A DNA stretch of 64,000 nt. Source: Stenogyne calaminthoides (lineage: Eukaryota; Streptophyta; Magnoliopsida; Lamiales; Lamiaceae). Below, one piece after another: positions 31,791 to 43,738 of the stretch. The notes beneath the pieces are model-generated. The model saw only the letters and a list, made by a program, of their open reading frames with translations, searched no databases and was not told the origin of the DNA. The position numbers and the translations under genes were made by a program. The DNA lies in NCBI GenBank assembly GCA_037126765.1, contig JBBCBC010000033.1, positions 14,646,085-14,710,084 of the forward strand. The letters run 5' to 3'. Position 1 is the stretch's first letter. Each line of letters begins with the position of its first letter.

Positions 31791-34550
31791 AACTTAAAGT
31801 AGTATTATACGATTATTATGTCAAGATTGGAATTGTTTAATAATGGTGATAATATTATGTGAAAAATGATTGATGGTTAGGTAAAAGATTCTAGAGACAA
31901 GTTGTTTGGACGCATGTCTATGTACTACGATTCATTGATCCGATGTTATTACATTGAGAGTTAAATGTAACACTTGAATATGAATCATCACCTAGATCCT
32001 TATGCCTTAAATTTTCCATAATATTGGTACTAAATGTAGTACTTTAAGAGACATAAATATCAAAGAGGATTTGAACTATTCATGGAGACTGCGGCCTGAT
32101 AATGTTGCTGTAATAAGATTAAATTAAAATAACATTAGTAATTGATTTTTAGGCTTATAGTAGCCATTGGATTTTCTTGACTACTTTGTGTTATTTTATT
32201 AACTCATAACATGATTATGCTTTATTGCGTTTATAATGATAAATGTTTTTAAGCATATAGTTTCATGTTGTTAAGTGTGAGTTTTTAGCTATTTATTGGA
32301 TTAAATGCTAGAAATAATTCTTGTTCATGTTTTGGAACTGAATCCGTTTAATGTGGATACTTAATGAGATTAATGATTAATGACTTTAAGTTATTTTTCG
32401 ATATCAAATTTTGTATCAAATTTTCAGATGTCTGTTAGCTTATAGAACCTATTGATACATAAATGAACATTAACTTATTGAATCACTTCAATTATAAACC
32501 AAACAATGGCTTCAAAATATATCAATGCTGAGTTAAATAAAATAGAATAAACTCAATGACGATAATTATGACACGTGGTGTCATAATTAATTAAATGTTC
32601 TGGGATAACAAGATGCATTGAATACTATCTACTATATTATGGAAGATTCTGGGATTGAGATAGGGATTTAGATCTAAATGGATCAAAAAACTTACCTAGT
32701 TTGGAATATGCAAAATTCCTTAGCTCATGACAAACATGCGAGCTTGGTTGTTGATAACATGATCCTTGAGCGTGTGCAACATCTTACAACTTATGATATT
32801 TAGTAATATCTGACATAGAAGTATGGTAGCACTTCACTTTCTGAACAACATCGAATTCATATCTAACGTACTAATTTCCTTATAAAATTATAAATAATGT
32901 TGTTAAACATCAAATTAATCATAATGCTAAGATGAATAAGAAGAAGATATATGTTAAACTAAAAATAAGATGACATGTAAACTTGTTCATTTACTCATGA
33001 GTATATCTTGAGTCCAAGAGGGAGAAAGAAATTCATCGTAATTTTTTGGTTTAAGCATAATTGTCAATGGTGTTGTTATTACTGAGTGGTATACTCATGG
33101 TTTATGGATTCAAGAAACACAGACCATTGGCTAATGACAGGTGAACATTTTATTTTTTCATCATATTCCAAGTGGGACGAGATGAAATTATGTGGAAACT
33201 AAGCTCGAGTTGAAGTGTAGGGACTTATAAGCCTGATATTGACTATGGTCAATGTTTCGTACTACAATATGTCTTGTTTTCTCCAGATACCATTTAAGGA
33301 TTTCACCTCTATATCCGTTCTTCTATGATTGGGATGTGATTTGCAATTTACATTAGAGATGGTTGTGATAGTATTACAATGTGAATTATGGCACTGGACA
33401 ATTATTCCACGTTTTATATGATTTTGGACTGTAAGATAACAATTATTTTAGTATTATGATGATAATTCATGGATTACTAAATATTTGTTCCTTTAGTTAT
33501 GCTTGTGTAAATGATGACATTATCATACTAGCTTTAGTCACATTTTCCAGGATATGATTAACTGATTTGTGAAAGAAGGAATATGAAGTTCGTCTTTAAA
33601 AGTCGAGTTATCAAAATGTGAACATTGTCTTATTCAGAAGTGACTAGAAAACCATTTGATAAAACTATGAATGCTAATTCTTCATTGTAATTATTTCACT
33701 TAGATTAATGTGATTTTGTGAATGTCAAACAGCAAATCATGGAACTTATTGGTTTTTCATTACTTAAGTTGATATTTTCACATTTTATATATCTAAAATT
33801 TCTCACAAGTATGATGAATTGGATTGCTTTAGTTATTACCTAAATAGGGCTGAGAATAAAAGGACATGACCTTAAAGGTTTTAAGAATCAATGAGAATGT
33901 GAATGTTTATCCATGCAGTTCAAGGAACTGTGTAATGAAAATTATATAATCCGACAATTATCAAAATTTTATACACTATTGCTCAATGGTGTGACTAAAA
34001 GAAAGGATGGACGTTGTTGGATAGGAAACGATTCATGATGACGCAACTATTTTTAAATATCTCTTTTGAAAAAGATGAGTTATTTATGGTTGTCTACATA
34101 TTGAATAAAGTTATTCATAGTTGATTAAGTCAACTCCATTTGAAACATCTGATCTTTATTAAACCTTACTTTCTGAGGACCAACAACTTACATACATGAT
34201 TTTTCGAGTCAGTTTGGGAAGTTGGGTCTAAAGGGTTTAGAAATGTATCTTCTAAGATGTTATGCTAAATCCAAGGGATAAAAATTGATCGTAGATCAAG
34301 GAGTTCAGAGTAAAACATGAGATAAAATCATATAATATCAATTTTTCTGAAGAATATTTCCTAGTAGGGATGTATTCAAAATGCTATACCATTTTGAGAA
34401 TAATCACTCTATACCAGATCCAAGTGGGAGTTATTTTACTTAATGTTTTGATATTTGATAAAAGTTTACCCATTAAGATTATATGGATCTTGATGAGAGT
34501 AATTATTTATGTGACAAAATTTCAATCTTGTAAAATACTATAGGAAACAT
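31791..34550 (+). pseudogene. Very decayed Copia polyprotein (relic F)
   Basis: Only fragments can be read. A gag start (MASKYINAELNKIE) is near 32504. A protease-zone trace (NTDHWLMTGEHF) is near 33119. A GAG-pre-integrase knuckle (KCEHCLIQK) is near 33614. Stops are dense and the sequence is AT-rich, as expected after long decay by C-to-T change. The 3' LTR was not found. Confidence 0.5.
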
Positions 34551-34559
34551 GTGTCTAAA

Positions 34560-34760
34560 AGACATTGAGACAATGGGACCAAATTTTACCGGCACGTGAC
34601 TTACACGTCTTCAAAGCGGCGTTGTTCGCGATTTTTCGGTAACAATGGGACCAAAATTGGACAATAAATTTACTTATGGGACCAAAATTGGAAAGTTAAA
34701 TTTTTTGGGACGAAAAATGTACAGTAGATAAGTTATGGGACCCAAAAACTTTTTTTCTCC
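34560..34760. repeat. Repeat with ATGGGACCAAAATTGG units
   Basis: ATGGGACCAAA recurs at 34574, 34646, 34677 and (as ATGGGACCCAAA) 34736. The style is known from ends of non-autonomous plant DNA transposons, but no terminal repeats were identified here. Confidence 0.4.
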
Positions 34761-35098
34761 ACCTTCTTTATATTTTTAGAAATAAGATTAGTCTTTAGTG
34801 AATAAATAATAACCTAAAGATGACCTAAATGTTCTATCTCGTTATGCAAGAGACTTATAAAGGAAAGCAATAGTAGATAATGTAGAGTCAATTAGGTCGA
34901 AACAAGTTTTTGAAACTTGTTGATCTTTTATCTGGATATATCTTAAAATTAAAAAAAGAACCGATGGGTCCCTCATGAGGTAAACATGTTTAATTAGTAG
35001 AGAAAGATTATTCTCAAAGGTATATAAAATAAATTCATATTTTGCGAGATTTACCTTGATTCGTTCATTTTTTGCTATAGTATCAAGTATAGACTTAC
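34761..35098. other. Unassigned AT-rich stretch
   Basis: I see no gene, repeat structure or LTR end in this stretch. Confidence 0.4.
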
Positions 35099-35560
35099 GG
35101 GGGTGTATTCAATTGGGATTCTATTGGATTTTTTTTAATTTTAAAAAGTCTCTGAATTTAGAAAATCCATAGACTCCATGCAGAGTTTGGCTGACTTTTT
35201 TTATTGATTTATATGGATTTTCATAGACTTGACAGGATTGTGGAATACACTTTTTTTATTGATTTACATGGATTTCCATAGACTCCGGCGCTGGAACTAT
35301 TGATGCAAATGTACATGGAACACACTTGTATAGGAAAAAAAAATTATCCAAATTGTCTAGAATAAATACCAAAATATATTAGTTCAAAAAAAATACATTA
35401 TTATTCTCATTTTCATTCCCATCATCTTCATTTCCATCACCGTTATACCTCGGCCTCATTTCCCACATAGCATTAGCAATACTCGTTCTCCATGCATTAG
35501 CTTCCGTTCTTTGTTGTAGTTGACTTTGAGAAAACAATTTTGTTCTTTGTTGTAGTTAGC
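35099..35560 (-). mobile_element. PIF/Harbinger-like element fragment with transposase C terminus
   Basis: The left end GGGGGTGTATTCAATTGGGA resembles terminal repeats of plant Harbinger/Tourist elements. On the minus strand 35379-35522 encodes a tail (QLQQRTEANAWRTSIANAMW followed by a Glu/Asn-rich end and TAA), like the C terminus of PIF/Harbinger transposases (DDE_4). The rest of the transposase is gone; the minisatellite begins where it should continue. Confidence 0.5.
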
Positions 35561-35572
35561 TTCCGTACTTGT

Positions 35573-36310
35573 TTAAATAGAAAAATATTACTTGTTTAAA
35601 TAGAAAAGTATTACTTGAATAAATAGAAAAGTATTACTTGTAGATACTTGTTTAAAAGAAAAGTATAACTTGTTTAGATGAAAAGTATAACTTGTTTAAA
35701 TAGAAAAGTATTACTTGTGTAAATGAAAAGTATCATTTGTTTAAATAGAAAAATATTACTTGTTTAAGTAGAAAAGTATTACTTGTTTAAATAGAAAAGT
35801 ATTATTTGTTTAAAAGAAAAGTATTACTTGTTTAAAAAAAAAGTATAACTTGTTTAGATGAAAAGTATAACTTGTTTAAATAGAAAAGTATTACTTGTTT
35901 AAATGAAAAGTATTACTTGTTTAAATAGAAAAATATTACTTGTTTAAATAGAAAAGTATTACTTGTTTAAAAGAAAACTATAACTTGTTTAGATGAAAAA
36001 TATAACTTGTTTAAATAGAAAAGTATTACTTGTTTAAATAGAAAAATATTACTTGTTTAAGTAGAAAAATATTACTTGTTTAAAAGAAAAGTATTACTTG
36101 TTTAAAAGAAAAATATAACTTGTTTAGATTAAAAGTATAACTTGTTTAAATAGAAAAGTATTACTTGTTTAAATGAAAAGTATTACATGTTTAAATATAA
36201 AAATATTACTTGTTTAAATAGAAAAGTATTACTTGTTTAAAGAAAAGTATAACTTGTTTAGATGAAAAGTATAAATTTTTAAATAGAACATATCAATTGT
36301 TAAAATGAAA
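35573..36310 (+). repeat. Minisatellite, 22-23-bp unit with 135-bp higher-order period
   Basis: More than 30 copies of TACTTGTTTAAATAGAAAAG-type units. Variant units with TTAGATG recur at 35674, 35854, 35989, 36124 (TTAGATT) and 36258. The spacings are 180, 135, 135 and 134, i.e. eight or six basic units, which shows amplification of multi-unit blocks. Confidence 0.92.
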
Positions 36311-36329
36311 AGTATTACGAAGGTTTTTT

Positions 36330-37482
36330 TTCTTCTGACTTTTCGTCTTCAGAGTGTTTTGAGAAAATACGTAGAAATCTCTGACTTCCCACCTCAATGC
36401 TCTTTTTGATCAAACCAAAAAGGGGGAAGGACAGGTTGAGAAACCAACTGAATTCATCAGAACAACAGAAGAACTGATTCAGACAAATGAATCCTATGGC
36501 GGAAGACTGAGACCATATCGGATCTGTTTGCTAATGAAATTTAAGAAGAAGATGGAGAAGTCAAAGGCAAGAAAGTTAGGCTGCGTCTTTGGGACATCAA
36601 AACACAGATACCAGCCCACTCGAGACTAAGAGAGTCACGAAAACCACAAACAATTGAATCACGGTAGATAAGGAATTGGTTGAGAACTGCTAAGGATTCT
36701 TTGAAAGAAGCTCGAATTAGTGAAGAAAGAAAAAGAAAAAAAAAAATTGGCGGAGGCGAAGATCCGAAAAGAAATACTGATCAAAAGGGCGAAAAAAGGC
36801 AAAGCCGGAAAATCTGGGCCGAGAACCTCGATTGCCAAGCAAGAGTTGATGAAATCATTCCAAAAAACTGCGGCACATCTTTGATAGTTCGAGGAATGGA
36901 ATAAGATCGAAGTGAATGGCTTCGGATGTTTTTTGTTCGGATCTAGTGCCCTGAAGAAGAATCACCCGGATCTTGAAATTTCTCAAGCGGAGGAGAACAA
37001 GCACCCAGATTTTTACGAAATATCTGGAAAATGAGGCCAAAGTAATCAATGTGAGAATATCTCGTCAAAGAGTATGGCGTGATGGACTACTCGAAAGAAA
37101 GCGGATGGCTCATTTGTGGATTTGGCATTTCAAAGGTTCTATTTTGACATCTGAACAAAGCTCGCATAAGCGATCCTCGGCCGGATCAATGATGTCGAAT
37201 GGAAGCTATCTGGGATATTCAACATTCCTCGGGATCAGCGAGAAATGCGGAGGATATAAGCGAAGATTAAAGATCGAGAAAATTTTTAGGATCAATTTGA
37301 ATTTAAACTCAAACTTTTACGATGTAACACGTAATCGATAAATCTGTTTGAGTGAAAAGTTTATTCTTTTTTAGATCCTAAGACAAAATCTCATTGTCTT
37401 ACGATTATGTGTTCTTTATTGTTTTATATTTATCAATTGTTTGGTTTTCTCAAGTGTTTTGGTTTCATCAAAAAGGGGAAAT
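36330..37482 (+). pseudogene. Env-like ORF 3' remnant and polypurine tract (Copia)
   Basis: Open pieces 36680-36904 and 36973-37341 are Lys/Arg-rich (DSLKEARISEERKRKKK), of the same style as the env-like protein of elements A and E. A polypurine tract AAAAAGGGGAAAT at 37470-37482 abuts the LTR. No pol is attached upstream; the minisatellite intervenes. Confidence 0.5.
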
Positions 37483-39049
37483 TGTTGGGAAATTTAGAGT
37501 TTTGATGAAAGTTCCAAAACACATGTAATAGACCGATCGGACACATTAGGTTGTGATGTTTTTAATACCGGTTATAAGATGACGATTGATAATTATTATA
37601 TAGAACAAGCCGATGTATAAGATAGGTCACATATTGAGGAGGAACCTCAATATGTATAGGTCGAATCAAAAGATCGGAAAGAACAAAAGATCAGCTGAAG
37701 TCCGACAGGCCAGAAAGGCAAGGGAAGGACAGAAGATCAGACGATCTTATAAAGTCAGATAATTAGGTGAAGTCATGAAACACAAATTCAGAAGACCTAA
37801 AGATCAGATGACTACCAAAAGATCAGACCAGAGACCTACATCGGTAGAATGCGCTAGTTGAGCTAAGACAATGGCACCGAAGACTCTATCGGTAGGTGAT
37901 CGGTTATGGCCCGACCGGTCGACTTACACCAGTGGTAGCGATGTTTCACCAAGTCATAACGTTGTTGATCTGAACAAGAAGAATGTCAACTTTAGTTGGT
38001 GAACAAACTCTGATATGCTGTACTTGTTAACCAATAAGAACAAGACACGTATGACTTGAGTGACCTTTGTGGATTTTTTTTGCATAGTCAAACGGCTAAA
38101 AAAAAAAATACTGCATACGCTTTTCGGCCATGCGGTACTGAAAGCACGTCATCAAATCCTACATATCTACCAAATATAGCCAGAAATTCAAATTGCTCTC
38201 CAAGGGCTCTTTGATTTTGGGGTCTATAAATATGGGATTACTCTTCAGAGTAAAAGAGACGGAAATTATCAAGAAGCTCATACTATAGCCAAAATATCCG
38301 CACGAAGAACACAACCTTGAAGATTATTTTTCTAAGTGTTCATCCCATAGTTCTTAGCACATAAATCTTATCCTCTAGGCATTGAATTTACTTAAATACT
38401 AGGAAAGATTTCAAAGTTGGAACAAACAACAAATCTTACCCAAAACCCAAAGTTAGGTTAAGTTTGTTTAGCAAGATTTCAGACTAGGGTTTCTAGTTCT
38501 GATTTCTGGGATCGGTTGAGTGAGAACTCTATAAATATTTGTTGGTGTAATGTGTTGGACTAACACAATAATCTAAGTTGAGTTGGTTAAGTTGGTTAAG
38601 TTGGTGCCCTTGTGATAGGGAAGAGTAGGCGTGGGGGTTGTCAGAACCACTATAAATCTTGTGTGCATTTACGATTGATTAAGCTTCTTCACTATTGCAC
38701 ACAACTTAATTAAATCTGCATACATATTACGAGTTAGGATCGGTGAGCACCAAGCTATTGATCGATCGGATTGGCTCCATAGTCATCGATTGAAAAGCGA
38801 CTTGAATCGATTTGTTATAAACCGGTTTTTTCACGAATTTACAAACTAAGCTTTACGCTGTCGATTAAAATGATAGATACCTGAATCGATCGCCCTCGAG
38901 CGTCGATAAGTTGGATATCGATCAAACCGATTCACTTGCACTCGATCGAATAAAACCGCAATCACACGATCTGCACGAAAAAAGTTTTTTGAAGTCTATT
39001 CACCCTCCCTCTGAACTTACGCCCTCACGAAACCCGTTCGGGACCTACA
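37483..39049 (+). repeat. Copia LTR between two internal regions
   Basis: Starts TGTTGGGAAATTTAG and ends GGGACCTACA. A TATA box is at 38225-38232. Unusually, it has a polypurine tract before it and a primer-binding site (TGGTATCGAG, 39052) after it. It therefore acts as the 3' LTR of the left internal part and the 5' LTR of the right one. Confidence 0.8.
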
Positions 39050-40330
39050 AGTGGTATCGAGTAGTGGTTCTCTGGGACCACTCACTTTGAATAATCATCG
39101 GTTCTTGAGGAAGAACCTTTGTGGTCACTTGAACGATCTTGAAAAACCTCTTTCAAATCTCATTTGTTTTCAAACTCACGATCGGCATGGATAATACTTT
39201 GGGTATGTATCATGATTTGCCTAAATTTTCCATTGATGAGTATGCGGTTGGGCGATATACATGAGCAACCATCTGGGATCAATAAGCGGCGGGATGATGG
39301 AAGTTCTTGAGCGATGACCCATCATCATCTATCATGACAACCCGGTTTGTTGGAGGTGATCCAAATTTTGCGGTTGGAAGTCTTGTCGAGAAAAGAGTCC
39401 ATACGATGGATGTTGAAGAGAAAAAGGCATACACTCTGGATCGATAGTCGGGCACATAATCATGAAGACCATGGACAAGATAACCGAGAAAAAGATAAAA
39501 TATCTCAAGAGCAACCCGAACAAATGTGCGATCTGACTTTATTTGAAATGTGTGTAGGGAAATGATCGATTAAAGATAGCGGTACGCAAAATTTGAACCG
39601 GTGAAATTTGAAAAACTTAAGATCTTTACCAAATGAAACCATCAATGAGCTCGATGGAAGAATCAACATGTCAATTAACAAGCTTCGGGAACTTGGGCGA
39701 GAGATGTCGATAAAGACATAAATTACAAGATCTTGAGATCTTTGACTAAGAAGTGGGATATAAAAGTCCGCGATAATAAAGGATTGTCAAGATATTGCTA
39801 AGATGAAGCCAAGGAACACATTCACGAGTCTTAAAAGCTCATGAGTTCGATCGATCGAAAGAGGGCAAGAAGAAGAAGGCGAGTAAGCCCTCTTTGAAGC
39901 CACACACCCCACATCAAAATCGGTTGCATTCAAAAGCGACCCAAGAACAACTCAAAAGTCTACTAAACCGGTTGGAAATATTATAAGCCAAATCAGCAGT
40001 TGCTTTTAACTTGAAAACTTGAAAAATCTAACATTCAACTTGGCAAGTATAAGTAGATTTTACGGGATTATCAAAAGCAATGAGAGGAAGAGATAGGAGG
40101 CCACCGGCGGATCTCCGGGAAGGACCCGATCGATGACCAAGAAGAGATGATCCGCGAGAAAGGATCGCGAGAAAGATAAGAAAATAGATGATCGATCGAT
40201 GAGAGAAGAGACAATGAATCCGAGAGAAGAAATTTTGATTACAATCGACCAATGTAAGTCATCGGCCAGATTCTCTGACGAAATGACTCACTGGCGAAAG
40301 GAGTTCCGTGGATCGTGGAGCATATTTACA
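39050..40330 (+). pseudogene. gag: Copia gag, 5' part (element C)
   Basis: After the primer-binding site the frame starts near 39187 (MDNTLGMYHDLPKFSIDEY). Later fragments include ILRSLTKKWDIKV near 39730, as in Copia gag UBN2-type domains. A knuckle-like stretch is near 40230. Many stops are present. It is interrupted by an LTR-like insertion and resumes at 43739. Confidence 0.6.
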
Positions 40331-43300
40331 TTGGGGAATAAATTGCCGCAGATCTATTAAGGTGAATATTTAAATACAAATTTAATTCTTATAATTATTA
40401 CTAACATGAATTAATCTATATTAATTCAAATAATAATCCAACAACAAATCATGCATATACTTAATTCACGTAAATCCTACGTGCGAATTCTCTGAGTTTA
40501 CGTGAGCGTACCTCTTGGGATAGCAATGGTGCAGTGATTAGACTAACCAAAAGAACTTCACAAGTATTCCCTTAATCCTTGTTAGACTATCCGTGGTAGG
40601 ACACTTGTGAACAATTAATAAAAGGAAAATAAATTATGTTGCACCACCTTTGTGGATTTACTAATTTTTCGAGCACATGGAATTGTACTTGGGAATGAAA
40701 GAGTCACCCCCTATTTATAGAGCATAGTGTTGGGATATTTTAGTTTTGATAATTTATGCCAAAACATTATTAACTTGTGTTATTCAAGCTATTTTATAGA
40801 TAACAAGTTAAGGGGAACGAAAGAACAAATTGAGGGGACCCACAAAATCGTAAGAAAATGATCGAGGGGTCGACGGCCGCAGATTTGAATGATCGAGACT
40901 AGATGAAAAGATGAAGTCTTGAGTCAATCAATGAAATGTACATAAATCGATGCGGAAGAAAAGCTAAAGCCAAAGAAATCGAAGAGAAGGTCAGCAGATC
41001 GTAAGACGAGGGCAAGAGATCGATCAAGATCGACGGATCGAGATCGATACGAAGATGAGCGTGATGAGACGATCGAGATCGACGCGGGATCGAAATCGAC
41101 ATGATAACCCTCGATGCGTAAACCGATGCGTATTTGACCCGATGCTATCCTCGATAGAACTCAAGAAACCGAAGACTCAAAGATGTCACCGAAGACACCG
41201 AGGCTCGATAACCCGGGCCCGAAGGCTCGATAAATTCGATAACTGGTTCAGACACCGATATAAATCCCGGGCGTTCGGGGACAACTCGATAACTCAAGGC
41301 TCAGATAGCTTCTGATAACCTGAAGGCTCGGATAGAATCGAAGATCTGAGACTCGGAAGAAATCAAGAATATAGCCGTTAGATTCGGTGGCGTGGACCAA
41401 TGAGAGGAAGGCGACAAGCCTGAAAAAAGCTACAAAAAGCTTCTGAGTAGTATGGATTTGAATGTGATTCTCTCCAACGGTAACATTCAAATCCACACTA
41501 TAAATCTGAAGTTCTTCCTTCATTATCAAGTGGTGGATCGTGAGAAAAGTGTGTGAAAAAACACCATCGATGATCTGAGCTAAGAAGATATGGGTTCGAT
41601 GGTTCCCACCAAGGTCGTGTGCGGATGATCGTGTCTGAAATATGGCTTTGATCGTATGCAACGCTAAGGCATTCAACACAACTCTGAGCCAAATCATCGA
41701 GCATCTCCACCATAGAACCTGAGGCGAGAGATACACGCATATATTCAAGAGTGTTCTACCTTAGATCTAAGCACAAATGCTATATCCTAAGCTTAGAGAT
41801 TTTTCCCATCCTTAGCATTGAGGCTTAAACAAATGTAAGGGAAAATCTCAAACTAGTTGGAAACCAAACAAACCTTACCCAAATCAGTTTGATAGGATAA
41901 GTTTGTAGGTGAGTGTGAACTCGGTAAACATCTAGCAATCCCACAAGGGAGGGTAGGCAATCCCGTGAGGGTGATAAGTCCCGTTTGAGTGTGAACTCAA
42001 TTAACATCTCCGCCATCCCGTGAGGGATATAAGTCCCGCAGGTTAAGTTCGGTTAAGTTGGTTAAGTTGGTGCCCCGAAAGGAAAGAGTGGATGTAGGGC
42101 GGGTTTCGTCCGAACCACTATAAAATCGTGTGTTCTTTACTGCTTTATGTTCTTACTTGTCATATACATTCGATTATAAGCAAAACAACACACATCGTTC
42201 TTAAAAGCAAAAAATTGATATCACCATTCCCTCACCCCTGTTCTATATGCATCTCAAGTCATGTTTAAACTTCCTTTACATAAAATCGGTTTTAATCGGG
42301 ACCATCACATAGGTGGTCGAAATTTTGGGTAGAAAATAATGTGGGAAAATATTTTCTTGATCTCCAAGAAATCTTGAATATATCTCCTATATTCTTTTTC
42401 CCATAATTATAATATTCACAAAATCCCACCTCTTTTTTTTATGGGATATTTTAAAAATAATAGGCAAGATTCCAAGATTTGGATCTTCTTGAATTTATGA
42501 GATATTCTTGTATTTCAAGAAATACATATCTTCCATAATATCTTTTCAAGAAAATCAAGAAAATCTTTCTTGCCATTTATATTTCAAAAATTTGAAATTA
42601 TCTTCATGAATAACCAAGTGGGAGATTTCTTGAATTTAATGAGATAATCTTGTATTCCAACAATACATATCTTCATTCCATAACAAAATTCAAAAAAATC
42701 TTTCTCCCTTTTATCCATAAATTTGAAAATATTGAGGAAAAATAAGCAACAATATTTATTTTATTTTAAACACCTTTTTTTGGTTATTGGACTATATGTT
42801 GGGCTACTCGGAGGGCCTTTAGGAGAATTAAGATTGGACCTTCCAATGGATCTTGAATTATCAATATTGAGCCACAATATTATTCAAGCCCATAAATATT
42901 AATTAATCTCACTACATAATTAATATTGCACTATCCATCTTAACCCGTATTACGATCAATATGGCTCCCTTCTATTATTTCCGTGTTTAAGATTATCTAG
43001 CCCATTAATTAATTCAAGCCAGCCTTTCCGTTAATTAATATCTTTTGTCCTTGGTCAAGGAACGGTTCAACATTATTATCCATCTGAAAACTAATTCCAC
43101 TTGCAAGATTTGGTATGATAAATCTTATGAACCTCCCAAGGGGGCCGTCAAACAAAAGCGTGCTTGCACCGCGATTCTCCGTATTAAATCTTAGCAATCA
43201 CATGTGACCAATAATATTGCCCAAGATAAAAAGTATTGAATCTCGTTGATTCTCTACCCATGATAAGTCAAAGCAATAATTACCAACCACCGTGATCCTA

Positions 43301-43738
43301 TTTAAGGCGAAGATTAAGAAATAACGAACCACTTGAGGTCTAATTCTTCCTTGTTGATTCGAAGAATTTGTCCTCCATGGGTCCTATATTCGATTATATC
43401 GGTCATGCACTAGTGTAATCTCTTGGTCAAGACAAGCCAATCCCCGGCCTTACACTTCAACCTTTCATGATGGATTGTTCATTTCCATCTAGGTAAATGA
43501 ATGGTGTACTTTTAGTTACAAGGGATTGTTAATTTAATCTTACGTGATCTGGTATCACTAAATTAACTACAATGTAACACGTCTTATTTAATGAACAGTT
43601 ATCTTGATAAATATATGTAACATTCAATGATATTTAAAGCATCGATGATAAACAATTTATTTGATAAAAAATTAAAAATTGAGTTTTGATTATACAAAGT
43701 AAAAAGCATACTTTCGATTATAATTCCAATAGTTTCAA
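40331..43738 (-). repeat. LTR-like insertion (minus), itself interrupted
   Basis: Apart from the nested solo LTR (40728-42307) this is AT-rich LTR-like DNA without ORFs. A 23-bp stretch at 42489-42511 (containing GAATTTATGAGATATTCTTG) recurs in inverse orientation at about 50376-50398, and neighbouring sequence is similar. The outer boundaries and target duplication are not resolved. Confidence 0.45.
40728..42307 (+). mobile_element. Copia solo LTR (subfamily B), TSD CATAG
   Basis: Starts TGTTGGGATATTTTAG and ends GGGACCATCA. The duplication CATAG flanks it (40723-40727 and 42308-42312). It is homologous to the minus-strand solo LTR at 22623-24404. The TATA box is at 41499-41505. Tandem units with GAGTGTGAACTC lie at about 41900-42010. 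A GATCGA-rich stretch lies at 40990-41110. Confidence 0.9.

Noticed and set aside
31631..31840. Plus-strand ORFs opposite the 31220-31768 antisense frame
   Set aside because: Low-complexity shadows; the minus-strand frame is the better coding candidate.
35573..36310. Regularly spaced repeats that could suggest a CRISPR-like array
   Set aside because: Units are contiguous with no unique spacers, and the context is plant nuclear DNA.
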